From NCBI RefSeq assembly GCF_003261635.1, contig NZ_QFXK01000034.1, positions 62,001 to 126,000 on the forward strand: a DNA stretch of 64,000 nucleotides, read 5' to 3'. The DNA comes from Kribbella monticola. GTDB lineage: Bacteria > Actinomycetota > Actinomycetes > Propionibacteriales > Kribbellaceae. The notes under the pieces were generated by a model. The model was not told where the DNA came from. It did not search any database and saw nothing but the letters and a program-made list of their open reading frames with translations. The position numbers were made by a program, and so were the translations under genes. Shown piece by piece: positions 19,002 through 28,913 of this stretch. The first letter of the stretch is position 1, and every line of letters begins with the position of its first letter.

Positions 19002-19175
19002 AAGGCGGTGGTGCGAGGGAAAGCGGGTGGTGCGGGAAGGCGGTGGTGCGAGGGAAAGCGGGTGGTGCGGGAAGGCGGTGGTGCGAGGGAAAGCGGGTGG
19101 TGCGGGAAGGCGGTGGTGCGAGGGAAAGCGGGTGGTGCGGGAAGGCGGTGGTGCGAGGGAAAGCGGTGGTGCAGG
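19002..19175. repeat. 35 bp tandem repeat, five copies
   Basis: Units beginning AAGGCGGTGGTGCGAGGGAA start at 19002, 19037, 19072, 19107 and 19142. The first four are practically identical and the last has small deletions. The array fills most of the 258 bp gap between the corC-like stop and the deaminase-like start. Because 35 is not a multiple of three, every frame reads the same peptide in rotation; I do not regard it as coding. Confidence 0.9.
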
Positions 19176-19205
19176 AAGTGGTGGTGGGGGTGGTGGGGCA
19201 TGAGG

Positions 19206-20516
19206 TCAGGCGGTTTGGTGGGTGGTGTCTTGGGGGTGGCCGGCTGGTTCGGGGCGGCGGACCAGGACGGTGCCGACCTGGTTGCGGCGGCCGGACGGGC
19301 GTTCCGCGGTGAGCGACAGCCCGAGGCCTTCGATCTCGACCTCCGCACCGGGAATCGGCACCTTGCCGAGCAGTTTCGCCATCAGACCGCCGACGGTGTC
19401 CACGTCGTCGTCGTCCAGCGGTACGCCGAACAGCTCACCGAGCTCGTCGATCGGGAACCGGCTGGACACCCGGTAGGCCCCGTCCGACAACGCCTGCACC
19501 GCTTCCGGCGCCTCGTCGTACTCGTCGGTGATCTCGCCGACGATCTCCTCGAGGATGTCCTCGATGGTGACCAGGCCGGCCGTTCCGCCGTACTCGTCGA
19601 CGACGATCGCGACGTGCATCCGGGCCGCCTGCATCTCGCGCAGCAACTGGTCCACCGGCTTGGAGTCGGGGATGTACATGCACGGGCGCATCACCGACTC
19701 GACCCGCTCGGTCGACTCGGCAGCGGCGTTGTCGTACACGCGCCGCATCACGTCCTTGAGGTAGGCCACGCCGACGATGTCGTCCAGCGACTCGCCGACC
19801 ACCGGGATCCGCGAGTAGCCACTGCGCAACGCCAGCGAGGTCAGCTGGCGCAGCTTCTTGTGCCGTTCGATGTAGACCATGTCGGTCCGCGGCACCATCA
19901 CCTCGCGGACGATCGTGTCACCGAGCTCGAACACCGAATGGATCATCTGCCGCTCGCCCGACTCGATCACCGACGACTTCTCGGCCAGATCGACCAGCGC
20001 GCGCAACTCCGCCTCGGTCGCGAACGGGCCGGCCGCGAACCCCTTGCCGGGCGTGAGCGCGTTGCCGAGCAGGATCAGCACCTTCGGCAGCGGGCCGAGC
20101 ACGCTGGTCAGCGCCATGATCGGGCCGGCCGAGATCATCGCGAACCGGTCGGAGTGCTGGCGACCCAGGGTCCGCGGCGCGACGCCGATGATCACGTACG
20201 AGACGACCACCATCACCACCGCGGTGATCAGGATGTGCTCCCAGGTCACTGCGAAGACATTGGACAGCGCCTGGGTGACCAGCACGATCGCGCTGATCTC
20301 GCAGCTCAGCCGGACCAGCAGCAACGTGTTCAGGTACCGCGGGGCGTCGGACAGCAGGTCGCGCAGCCGAACGGCGCGCAGGTTGCCCTGCTCCACCTGC
20401 TCGTTCGCGCGCACCTTCGAGTACGCCGAGAGCGCCGCCTCCGCACCGGCGAACAGGCCGGCCAGCAGAACGAGCACCGCAGCCACAACCAGCAGAACGC
20501 CGTCGTGGAAAGTCAC
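19206..20516 (-). CDS. CNNM/CorC-type membrane protein with CBS domains
   Basis: 436 residues. The N-terminal DUF21/CNNM domain has four hydrophobic helices (residues ~1-150). A CBS pair follows (about 200-335, with MVPRTDMVYIER and VVDEYGGTAGLVTIEDILEEIVGEI), then a CorC_HlyC domain (about 345-430). Proteins of this family, often called hemolysins, are implicated in magnesium/cobalt export or homeostasis. It lies directly downstream of ybeY (7 bp gap) in the conserved phoH-ybeY-corC-era block. Confidence 0.93.
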   Translation of the reverse strand: MTFHDGVLLVVAAVLVLLAGLFAGAEAALSAYSKVRANEQVEQGNLRAVRLRDLLSDAPRYLNTLLLVRLSCEISAIVLVTQALSNVFAVTWEHILITAVVMVVVSYVIIGVAPRTLGRQHSDRFAMISAGPIMALTSVLGPLPKVLILLGNALTPGKGFAAGPFATEAELRALVDLAEKSSVIESGERQMIHSVFELGDTIVREVMVPRTDMVYIERHKKLRQLTSLALRSGYSRIPVVGESLDDIVGVAYLKDVMRRVYDNAAAESTERVESVMRPCMYIPDSKPVDQLLREMQAARMHVAIVVDEYGGTAGLVTIEDILEEIVGEITDEYDEAPEAVQALSDGAYRVSSRFPIDELGELFGVPLDDDDVDTVGGLMAKLLGKVPIPGAEVEIEGLGLSLTAERPSGRRNQVGTVLVRRPEPAGHPQDTTHQTA

Positions 20517-20523
20517 CGGAACG

Positions 20524-21003
20524 TCACTCCTGCCCGAGCGTGTTTCCTGGTGCGCGCCAGGCTTCCAGCAGGCGGCCCTGGACGTCCCACATCTCCGCCT
20601 TCTCGGCGGGTTCGGCGTGGTCGTAGCCGAGCAGGTGCAGGATCCCGTGCACCGTCAGCAGCTCCAGCTCGGCCCAGGTGCCGTGACCGGCCTTCGCGCC
20701 CTGCGCGGCCGCGACGGTCGGGCAGAGCGCGATGTCGCCGAGGTGTCCCAGCGGCAGGTCGCCCTCGTCGGAGTCACTCGTCCCCGGCCGCAGCTCGTCC
20801 ATCGGCCACGACATCACGTCCGTCGGGCCCGGCAGGTCGAGGAACTCGACGTGGTACCGCGCCATCGTGTCCTCGTCGACCAGCTTGATCGACAGCTCGC
20901 ACTCGGGGTGCAGGCGCAGCGACGACATCACGAAGCGGCTCAGCCGCATCAGTCCGTGGGCGTCGATCTCCACACCGGACTCGTTGTTGACCTCTACGTT
21001 CAT
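20524..21003 (-). CDS. ybeY: Endoribonuclease YbeY (rRNA maturation factor)
   Basis: 159 residues. The zinc-binding signature is HGILHLLGYDH with ligands H119, H123 and H129. It is a metal-dependent RNase required for 16S rRNA 3' processing and 70S quality control. ATG at 21003 overlaps the phoH stop by four bases (ATGA). Length and N-terminus (MNVEVNNESG) match family members. Confidence 0.95.
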   Translation of the reverse strand: MNVEVNNESGVEIDAHGLMRLSRFVMSSLRLHPECELSIKLVDEDTMARYHVEFLDLPGPTDVMSWPMDELRPGTSDSDEGDLPLGHLGDIALCPTVAAAQGAKAGHGTWAELELLTVHGILHLLGYDHAEPAEKAEMWDVQGRLLEAWRAPGNTLGQE

Positions 21004-22094
21004 GCTCGGGGCTCAGCGTCGCTTTCGTAGTTCTCGTACGCCGACACGATCCGGCCGACCAGTTTGTGCCGGACCACGTCGTGCGAGGTGAGCCGGCAGA
21101 ACGCCAGGTCCTGCACGCCTTCCAGGATGTCCTGGACGACCCGCAGGCCGGACCGCGTCCCGGTCGGCAGGTCCACCTGGGTGACGTCACCGGTGACGAC
21201 CATCTTCGAGCCGAAGCCGAGCCGGGTGAGGAACATCTTCATCTGCTCGGGCGAGGTGTTCTGCGCCTCGTCCAGGATGATGTAGGCGTCGTTCAGGGTC
21301 CGGCCGCGCATGTAGGCCAGCGGGGCGATCTCGATCGTCCCGGCCGTCATCAGCCGCGGGATCGACTCGGGGTCGAGCATGTCGTGCAGCGCGTCGTACA
21401 GGGGGCGCAGGTACGGGTCGATCTTCTCCGACAGCGTGCCGGGCAGGAACCCGAGCCGCTCACCGGCCTCGACGGCCGGCCGGGTCAGGATGATCCGGGT
21501 GACCTCCTTGGCCTGCAGCGCCTGGACCGCCTTGGCGACCGCGAGGTACGTCTTACCGGTACCGGCCGGGCCGATGCCGAACACGATCGTGTTCTTGTCG
21601 ATCGCGTCGACGTAGCGCTTCTGGTTCAGCGTCTTCGGCCGGATCGTCCGGCCGCGGCTGGACAGGATGTTCTGGGTCAGTACGTCGGCCGGGCTCTCGA
21701 CGGTCTCCGCCTTGATCATCGCGATGCTGCGCTCGACGGAGTCGGCGATCAGCCCGTGACCGGTCCGCACGACCGCGATCAGCTCGTCGAACAGCCGCTC
21801 GACCAGGGCCAGCTCGGCCGGCTCACCGGACATGCTGATCTCGTTGCCACGGACCAGGATGTCGGCGGCGAACTCCTTCTCGACGATCCGGAGGAACTCG
21901 TCGCGGGCTCCGAGCAGCGCCACCATGTCGATGCTGTTCGGCACCACGATCTTGTGGGACGCCTTGTGGCCGGCACCTGCTGCGCCGCTGTCGGCGCGCG
22001 CCGCACCCGGGTGCGACGGCTCGATACTGCGTGGCCTGGACAGCCTCTTCCTCCTGATGCAGATGGTGTGACCCACCCATGCTAGCCGCCCCAC
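21000..22094 (-). CDS. phoH: PhoH-like ATPase
   Basis: 364 residues if started at the GTG at 22094 (GAGG seven bases upstream); a GTG at 22076 is equally plausible and the first ~50 residues are not conserved. The ATPase core has Walker A GPAGTGKT and Walker B AYIILDEAQN, then MVVTGDVTQVDLP. PhoH proteins are cytosolic RNA-helicase-related ATPases linked with YbeY in RNA metabolism, and the two genes overlap here. Confidence 0.93.
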   Translation of the reverse strand: MGRLAWVGHTICIRRKRLSRPRSIEPSHPGAARADSGAAGAGHKASHKIVVPNSIDMVALLGARDEFLRIVEKEFAADILVRGNEISMSGEPAELALVERLFDELIAVVRTGHGLIADSVERSIAMIKAETVESPADVLTQNILSSRGRTIRPKTLNQKRYVDAIDKNTIVFGIGPAGTGKTYLAVAKAVQALQAKEVTRIILTRPAVEAGERLGFLPGTLSEKIDPYLRPLYDALHDMLDPESIPRLMTAGTIEIAPLAYMRGRTLNDAYIILDEAQNTSPEQMKMFLTRLGFGSKMVVTGDVTQVDLPTGTRSGLRVVQDILEGVQDLAFCRLTSHDVVRHKLVGRIVSAYENYESDAEPRA

Positions 22095-22142
22095 CCGACA
22101 GCCTCACTGCAATTCCGGCCGAAGCGGGCGGGGCGGTGGAGC

Positions 22143-23129
22143 TCAGGCGCGCTCGGCGGTGCTGTCGCGGCCGCCAGGAGCCTGCCCACGACGTACGGCA
22201 GAGTCCGCGCGGGCAGCGCTTTCCAGGGCGCCGGACAGCCCTGCCCCGTCGGCCGGGCGCCCGACCGGGCCGTGGTCGGCCAGGACCGCTTTCAGGCGGC
22301 TCAGCTCGTCGCCGGGGATCGTCGGCGCGGCGGTGCCGTGTTCGAGCCCGAGACGGCGGTCGCGCTCGGCTGCCCATTCGGGGCCGGGGGTGACGTTGAC
22401 GGTGACGCCGGTCGGTGCGGGCTGCAGCATCGGGTCGAGGGTGGCGTGCATCAGCTGTTCTGCCTGGTCAGGGCGGTCCAGCCCGCGTTCGAAGGCCGAC
22501 AACAGCCGGTACGTCGCCTCGACGGCGGCCCGGGTGGAGCCCGACTGCACCGGCGGCTCGTCGAAGGCGTCCGAGTGCGTGTTCCGACCGTCGTCGATGC
22601 CGACCGCGTGAGCCGGCGTGAACACGTGCAACGACTGCACCCGAGCGCCCGGATCCCCGTCGTACACGGAGTCCTCGCGCCAGGCATGGGCGCCGCTGTA
22701 ACTGTCCTGGAGCGCATGCGCCGCCGCGCCGAGATGAGCGAACCGGTCGTCGCCACTCGCGACCTGCGCGGCCACCACCTCCGCATGGATGTAGTCGACA
22801 TTGGTTCGCAGGTTGTCGCCACCGCGCCGATAAGGGTCCGCCATGAAGTGCTGGCGCTGCACCTCGGGATTCGCGTACGCCGAGTGCATGGTCGGCCCCG
22901 GTCCGACGTACGGGAAGGAGAGTCCGGAGTTGGCGAAGTTCTTGATCAGCCCCGCTCCGAGCGGACGGTCCTGATGCGCTTGCGCCTTGTCGAGGGCCTC
23001 GGCGTACTCCGACCGGCTGATGCCCCGGATCAAGCCGTCCGCACCGGCCAGCTCGTCGAACAGCCGATCGGCCGCCGCATAGCTGATCTCCCGATGTCCT
23101 GACCACCGCGCGTCACCGTGCTGCTTCAA
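22143..23129 (-). CDS. Zinc-dependent phospholipase C-like hypothetical protein
   Basis: About 328 residues from the TTG at 23129, which has GGAGG four bases upstream; the frame begins at a TTG at 23156. The pattern W9-x2-H12, H115 (YIHAEV), H138, D142 and H148 (in HLGAAAHALQDSYSGAHAW) resembles the metal ligands of zinc-dependent phospholipase C or S1/P1 nuclease folds. There is no signal peptide, and the C-terminal ~90 residues are Gly/Ala/Arg-rich. Homologues I remember in actinobacteria are annotated only as hypothetical. It is divergent from the sigma factor gene, about 100 bp apart. Confidence 0.62.
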   Translation of the reverse strand: MKQHGDARWSGHREISYAAADRLFDELAGADGLIRGISRSEYAEALDKAQAHQDRPLGAGLIKNFANSGLSFPYVGPGPTMHSAYANPEVQRQHFMADPYRRGGDNLRTNVDYIHAEVVAAQVASGDDRFAHLGAAAHALQDSYSGAHAWREDSVYDGDPGARVQSLHVFTPAHAVGIDDGRNTHSDAFDEPPVQSGSTRAAVEATYRLLSAFERGLDRPDQAEQLMHATLDPMLQPAPTGVTVNVTPGPEWAAERDRRLGLEHGTAAPTIPGDELSRLKAVLADHGPVGRPADGAGLSGALESAARADSAVRRGQAPGGRDSTAERA

Positions 23130-23228
23130 AGAGTCCTCCAAACCCCAACAGGTCAAAGGTTCTCATCGCGCGGGTGTCAACCTGTGACAGGACCTTCGCG
23201 TCTCCGTTGCGTGGCACAACCCGTTGTG

Positions 23229-23753
23229 GTGTTCGATGAGTGCGTGGCACATGAGTCCTCGTGGGATGCAGACGAGGCGCTGACGGCTGTCTACACGGCG
23301 CATTACACGTCGTTGGTCCGCCTCGGCGCCCTGCTGCTGCGTGATACCGGTGCGGCGGAGGAGATCGTGCAGGACGCCTTCGTGGCGATGCACGCGCGCT
23401 GGCACCGGTTACGCGATCCGCACAAGGCTCTGGCATACCTACGCACCGCCGTGGTGAACCGTTGCCGTTCGCGGCAGCGGCATCTCGTCGTGGTCGACAA
23501 ACACATGCCGCGGTCCTTGCCCGAGGAGCCCAGTGCGGAGCAGGCTGTGCTGCGGACGGCCGAGACCGACCGGGTGATCGAAGCGATGCGCACCTTGCCG
23601 GAAAAGCAGCGCACCGTGATGGTGCTGCGGTACTACGGTGATCTCTCGGAGGCGGAGATCGCCGACACGATGGGGATCAGCCGCGGATCCGTGAAGAGCC
23701 ACGCCGCGCGGGCGAGCAAGTCGCTGCGCCAGGTCCTGGAGCAGAGCAGATGA
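23229..23753 (+). CDS. SigE-family RNA polymerase sigma factor (ECF)
   Basis: About 174 residues from a GTG at 23229; the start is uncertain (GTG at 23211, 23226 or 23244 also fit) because no Shine-Dalgarno is visible. Region 2 has YTAHYTSLVRLGALLLRDTGAAEEIVQDAF and region 4 has LPEKQRTVMVLRYYGDLSEAEIADTMGIS followed by the recognition helix GSVKSHAARA. This is the large Streptomyces/Kribbella-type SigE-like group. The stop overlaps the start of a single-pass membrane protein (ATGA), the usual place of an anti-sigma partner. Confidence 0.88.
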   Translation: MFDECVAHESSWDADEALTAVYTAHYTSLVRLGALLLRDTGAAEEIVQDAFVAMHARWHRLRDPHKALAYLRTAVVNRCRSRQRHLVVVDKHMPRSLPEEPSAEQAVLRTAETDRVIEAMRTLPEKQRTVMVLRYYGDLSEAEIADTMGISRGSVKSHAARASKSLRQVLEQSR

Positions 23754-24844
23754 ACGACCCCGACGACCGGTTCGACGAGTTGATGCGTCGCGCCCTGGCC
23801 GACGAGGCCGACCGGATCGAGCCGGCCGACCGCCTGCACGAGATCCAGTCGCGCGTCCGCTCCCAGCGCAAGGTCACCACCCGGCGCCCGTGGATGATCG
23901 CCGCCGGCGCGGCCGTGGTCGGTACCGCTGCGGCGATCGCCGCCTTCACGATGCTGGGCGACGACGCCCGGAACACCGGTGAGCCCGAGGTCGCCGGTCC
24001 GCCCGCAACGACCAGTTCGACGAGCAGCGCGGCTACGACCAGCGCTTCGCAGGCGACCCAGCCGCCGTCTCCGGCGCCGTCCGACCAGCCATCGACCGCC
24101 AAGAGCAGAACCACGCCCGAGCCGTCGGTCAAGCACAAGGCCGTCTCCGTCTACTGGCTCGGCAAGTCGACGGGCAACGAGAGCGGCGCCGGCGTACGGC
24201 TCTACCGGACCTTCGTCCCGGTCAGCGGCCGCCCCGCGCTGGAAGCGGTCCGCGTGATGGCCAGCGGGAAGTCCGACGACCCGGACTACTACTCGCTCTG
24301 GCAGGACGCGATGCCGCTGTCGGTGACGCAGTACGACGGCGTGGTGACGGTGGACTTCAAGACCTACCCGCGGCTGAAGCTGGAAACGGGGATGGCGCAG
24401 GTGGCCGTCCAGCAGCTCGTCTACACCGTCCAGGGCGCCCTCGGCGACCAGACAGCACAGGTCCGGGTGACCCAGCAAGGGCGTTCCGGAGTGCCGCTGT
24501 TCGGTCTGGTCGACACCCGGCAGCCCTTCAGCCGCGCGCAGGCCGCCGACGTTCAGGCGCTGGTCTGGATCAACTCACCCACCGAGGGCGCAGTCGTTCG
24601 GGGCCCGGTGACCGTCGAGGGCATCGCCGCGACCTTCGAGGCGGTCGTGAACTGGCGAGCCACCAACCAGAAGACCAAGCAACTGGTCCAGGGCCAGACG
24701 TCGACCCGGCAGGGCCAGGGCTTCTCGCCCTTCTCCTTCACCACCAAGCTCACCGCCGGCGCCTGGCAACTCGACGCCTACCTGATCTCCCCCCAGGACG
24801 GCCGTATCACGGACGTGGACTCCAAGACGGTCATCGTCCGCTAG
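23750..24844 (+). CDS. Membrane-anchored GerMN/Gmad2 protein, putative anti-sigma partner
   Basis: 364 residues: a ~43-residue cytosolic part, one membrane helix (about 45-66), a Thr/Ser/Pro linker, a GerMN domain (about 135-260, with VRLYRTFVPV and VTVDFKTY), and a C-terminal Gmad2 Ig-like domain (about 265-364, with SPTEGAVVRGPVTVEGIA). GerMN and Gmad2 are extracytoplasmic domains found in spore germination and lipoprotein contexts. The cytosolic part has no H-x3-C-x2-C zinc anti-sigma motif. Coupling to the sigma factor suggests signal transmission from outside to the sigma factor. The stop is palindromically shared (CTAG) with rsmE. Confidence 0.85.
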   Translation: MNDPDDRFDELMRRALADEADRIEPADRLHEIQSRVRSQRKVTTRRPWMIAAGAAVVGTAAAIAAFTMLGDDARNTGEPEVAGPPATTSSTSSAATTSASQATQPPSPAPSDQPSTAKSRTTPEPSVKHKAVSVYWLGKSTGNESGAGVRLYRTFVPVSGRPALEAVRVMASGKSDDPDYYSLWQDAMPLSVTQYDGVVTVDFKTYPRLKLETGMAQVAVQQLVYTVQGALGDQTAQVRVTQQGRSGVPLFGLVDTRQPFSRAQAADVQALVWINSPTEGAVVRGPVTVEGIAATFEAVVNWRATNQKTKQLVQGQTSTRQGQGFSPFSFTTKLTAGAWQLDAYLISPQDGRITDVDSKTVIVR

Positions 24845-25557
24845 GTCCAGCGGGAGCGGGACAGCAGGACTGCCGCGGCGGCGACGCCTGCGGTCGACGT
24901 ACGGAGGACCGTGTCGCCGAGCAGGACTGGATCGACGGCGAAGGCGGTCAGTTCGGCCGGCGAGATGCCGCCCTCGGGGCCTACGACAAGGACGATGTCG
25001 CCCGCGGCCGGCAACTCCAGTGAGGACAGGGGTGTCTTCGCTTCTTCGTGCAGTAATACGGGCAGCGCGGCGTCGCGGAGGAGCTGAGCCACCTCGGAAG
25101 TGGAGGCGATCGGGGCGACCTCGCAGAACCACGAGCGACGCGACTGCTTGCTCGCCTCGAACGCCCAGGCCTGCCACTTCGCCAGCGTCTTCGCGACCCG
25201 CTCCGGGTTCGACCGGAACTGGGATCGCTCCGCGTTCCACGGTACGACGAGGTCGGCGCCCACCTCGGTGAGCATCTCCACGGCCAGCTCGGCCCGCTCG
25301 CCCTTCGGCAACGCCTGGACGACGACGAGCCGCGGAGTCGCCGCCGCGACCGTGCCCCGAGAATCCACGGACACGGTCACCCCGGTCTTCGAGGCAGCCG
25401 TCACGGGCCCTTCGGCGAAGGACCCGCGTCCGTCGGTCAGCCGGACCCGCTCGCCCGGCCCGATCCGCCGTACGACGGCCGCGTGACGACCCTCGGCGCC
25501 GTCGAGGACCAACTCCGACCCGTCGAGGTCAGCCAGGTAGAAGACCGGGAGACCCAT
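24841..25557 (-). CDS. rsmE: 16S rRNA (uracil-1498-N3) methyltransferase
   Basis: 238 residues from the ATG at 25557 (MGLPVFYLADLDG); the upstream extension is not conserved. N-terminal PUA-like domain with RHAAVVRRIGPGERVRLTDG, then a SPOUT methyltransferase domain with the SAM-binding GPEGGISPAEL and LGDTVLRTSTAG knot motifs. It is four bases downstream of dnaJ, the normal actinobacterial hrcA-dnaJ-rsmE order. Confidence 0.95.
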   Translation of the reverse strand: MGLPVFYLADLDGSELVLDGAEGRHAAVVRRIGPGERVRLTDGRGSFAEGPVTAASKTGVTVSVDSRGTVAAATPRLVVVQALPKGERAELAVEMLTEVGADLVVPWNAERSQFRSNPERVAKTLAKWQAWAFEASKQSRRSWFCEVAPIASTSEVAQLLRDAALPVLLHEEAKTPLSSLELPAAGDIVLVVGPEGGISPAELTAFAVDPVLLGDTVLRTSTAGVAAAAVLLSRSRWT

Positions 25558-25561
25558 CGAT

Positions 25562-26701
<1,140 letters not shown>

Positions 26702-26738
26702 ACTCCAGACCAACGGTAGGTGGTGGTTCGGGATTCAG

Positions 26739-27758
26739 TCATGAGTCGGCCAGGATCTGGCTGACGTAGCGCGCGACGGCGCGGACGGCGCCCATCGTGC
26801 TCGGGTAGTCCATGTGGGTCGGTCCGACGATGCCGAGGGTGGCCAGCGCCTCCGACTTGGAGCCGTAGCCGGTCGCCACGACCGACGTGGTCGCGAGCCC
26901 CTCGTACGGGTTCTCGTGGCCGATCCGGACGGTCAGCGTCTGCGGGTTGGTCGCCTCGCCGAGCAACTTGAGCAGGATCACGTGCTCCTCGAGCGCCTCC
27001 AGCACCGGTTTCACGTTGCGCTCGAAGTCGTCGCCGTACCGCGTGAGGTTGGCCGCGCCGCCGACCGCGATCCGCTGCTCGCCCTCGACCGTGAAGGTCT
27101 CCAGCAGGCTCGTCACGATCGCGGTCACCAACGGCCGGTCGGCCGGTGCGAAGGTCTCGGTCACGCTCTCCAGCGACGTCGCCGCGTCGGCCAGCCGCTG
27201 GCCGGTCAGTGCCGAGTTCAGCCTGGTCCGCAGGTCGACGATCAGTTGCTCGTCGACGTCGTCCGGCGCCTCGACGATCCGCTGCTCGACCCGGCCGGTG
27301 CTGGTGATCAGCACCAGCAGCAGCCGTCGCGGCGTCATCGTGACGACCTCGATGTGGCGCACGCTGGACCGGCTGAGCGTCGGGTACTGCACGATCGCGA
27401 CCTGCCGGGTGATCTGCGCAAGCAGGCGCACCGTACGGCGTACGACGTCGTCCAGGTCGACCGCGCCGACCAGGAAGGACGAGATCGCCCGCTTCTCGGC
27501 CGGCGACAGCGCCTTCACCGTGCTCAGCTTGTCCACGAACAACCGGTAGCCGGCGTCGGTCGGGATCCGGCCCGCGCTGGTGTGCGGCTGGGTGATGTAC
27601 CCCTCCTCCTCCAGCGCGGCCATGTCGTTGCGGACCGTCGCCGGGGAGACGCCGAGGTTGTGCCGGTCGACCAGCGTCTTCGAGCCGACCGGCTCATGAG
27701 TCGCCACGTAGTCCTCGACGATGGCCCGGAGCACGTCCAGTTTGCGTTCGTCCAGCAC
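26739..27758 (-). CDS. hrcA: Heat-inducible transcription repressor HrcA
   Basis: 339 residues from the GTG at 27758, chosen because AGAGAGG is nine bases upstream and the protein then begins MLDERKLDVLRAIVEDY as in relatives; GTGs at 27764 and 27767 are alternatives. The winged-helix DNA-binding domain has EPVGSKTLVDRHNLGVSPATVRNDMAALEEEG (split over residues ~22-55). The GAF-like and IDD domains follow, ending ARYVSQILADS. HrcA represses class I heat-shock genes by binding CIRCE, and a CIRCE element lies just upstream. Confidence 0.95.
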   Translation of the reverse strand: MLDERKLDVLRAIVEDYVATHEPVGSKTLVDRHNLGVSPATVRNDMAALEEEGYITQPHTSAGRIPTDAGYRLFVDKLSTVKALSPAEKRAISSFLVGAVDLDDVVRRTVRLLAQITRQVAIVQYPTLSRSSVRHIEVVTMTPRRLLLVLITSTGRVEQRIVEAPDDVDEQLIVDLRTRLNSALTGQRLADAATSLESVTETFAPADRPLVTAIVTSLLETFTVEGEQRIAVGGAANLTRYGDDFERNVKPVLEALEEHVILLKLLGEATNPQTLTVRIGHENPYEGLATTSVVATGYGSKSEALATLGIVGPTHMDYPSTMGAVRAVARYVSQILADS

Positions 27759-27777
27759 GCACACCACCCTCTCTGGC

Positions 27778-27804
27778 TTGGCACTCCCGAGTTTCGAGTG
27801 CCAG
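27778..27804 (-). promoter_or_regulatory. CIRCE element
   Basis: Minus strand reads CTGGCACTC - nine bases - GAGTGCCAA, matching the CIRCE consensus TTAGCACTC-N9-GAGTGCTAA with the central GCACTC/GAGTGC arms perfect. It starts 20 bp before the hrcA GTG, so HrcA should autoregulate hrcA-dnaJ. Confidence 0.92.
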
Positions 27805-27821
27805 TCTACGTGGGCGCCGTC

Positions 27822-28913
27822 CTAGCTGCTCTCTGGCGACGCTCCCAACGGTACGGCGGCCGGTCGCTCGACCGTGCTGGCCACGTCCACTGGCTGATCC
27901 TGATCCGCCGCCTCGAGCAGCGACTCGAGCACGTCGAGCACGTGGTACGCGAGCGTGCCGTTGGCGCGGTGCGGCTCACCGGTCCGGATGGCGCGCGCCA
28001 TGTCGGCCAGGCCGACGCCGCGTCCTGTCCCGGCGTACCCACCGGCTACGGGGACCTCCGTCCAGTCCCGCTCGGACGCAGTGGCGATCTCTACCTTGCC
28101 GTCGAAGTTGTTCGGGTCCGGCACGGACAGACTGCCCTCCGTGCCGTACACCTCGATGCGTGGCAGCCGTGCGGCCCACACGTCGAAGCTCATCAGCACA
28201 GTGGTGAGCGCACCGGACTCGTGCTCCAGCACGCCGGTCACGTGGGTCGGCACGTCGACAGAGAACGTCTGGCCCGCGCGCGGGCCCGTGTGGACCTTGC
28301 GCTCGGCCTGAGAGCGCCCGGCTCGCCCGGTGACCCGCCGTACGGGACCGAGCAGAGTCACGAGGCTCGTCACGTAGTACGGACCCATGTCGAGCAGCGG
28401 ACCGCCACCGGGCTGGTAGTAGAACTCCGGTGCCGGGTGCCACAGCTCGTGCCCAGGTGTGACGAAGTACGCCGAAGCAGCAGTCGGTACGCCGATGTCG
28501 CCGCGATCCAGGACCGCTCGAGCGGTCTGCGTGCCGGTCCCGAGGACGGTGTCGGGCGCGCAGCCGATGCGCAGGTTGCTCGCGGCCGCAAGCTTCAGGA
28601 GCGGCTCGGCCTCAGCCCGGTCGACCGCGAGCGGCTTCTCGCCGTACGTGTGCTTCCCGGCTTGCAGGGCGGCCTGGTGAACCGCTGCATGGGCGGCCGG
28701 GATGGTCAGGTTGAGGACGATGTCGACGGCCGGATCGGCCATCAAGTCCTCGGATGACATCGCCCGGATGCCTGGGTTCTGGTCGGCGATCGCCTGGGCG
28801 CGGGACAGGTCCAGGTCCGCGACGGCGACCACGTCGACGCCGGGCAGCTTGGCCAGGTGGTCGAGGTAGGTGCCGCTGATGACACCGGTTCCGACGATGC
28901 CGACGCCGGTCAC
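27822..28913 (-). CDS. Gfo/Idh/MocA family oxidoreductase
   Basis: 363 residues from the GTG at 28913, which overlaps the ThuA-like stop (GTGA). Rossmann domain with GVGIVGTGVISGTYL, the family E-K-P motif in YGEKPLAVD, and a C-terminal alpha/beta domain with GGGPLLDMGPYYV. Such enzymes oxidise sugars, inositols or sugar acids with NAD(P). With ThuA it forms a two-gene unit often seen in sugar catabolic loci; the exact sugar cannot be inferred. Confidence 0.9.
   Translation of the reverse strand: MTGVGIVGTGVISGTYLDHLAKLPGVDVVAVADLDLSRAQAIADQNPGIRAMSSEDLMADPAVDIVLNLTIPAAHAAVHQAALQAGKHTYGEKPLAVDRAEAEPLLKLAAASNLRIGCAPDTVLGTGTQTARAVLDRGDIGVPTAASAYFVTPGHELWHPAPEFYYQPGGGPLLDMGPYYVTSLVTLLGPVRRVTGRAGRSQAERKVHTGPRAGQTFSVDVPTHVTGVLEHESGALTTVLMSFDVWAARLPRIEVYGTEGSLSVPDPNNFDGKVEIATASERDWTEVPVAGGYAGTGRGVGLADMARAIRTGEPHRANGTLAYHVLDVLESLLEAADQDQPVDVASTVERPAAVPLGASPESS

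Noticed and set aside
18992..19348. Small glycine/arginine-rich protein from the 35 bp repeats
   Set aside because: The same peptide appears in all three frames because the unit is not a multiple of three; no start signal or conservation argument.
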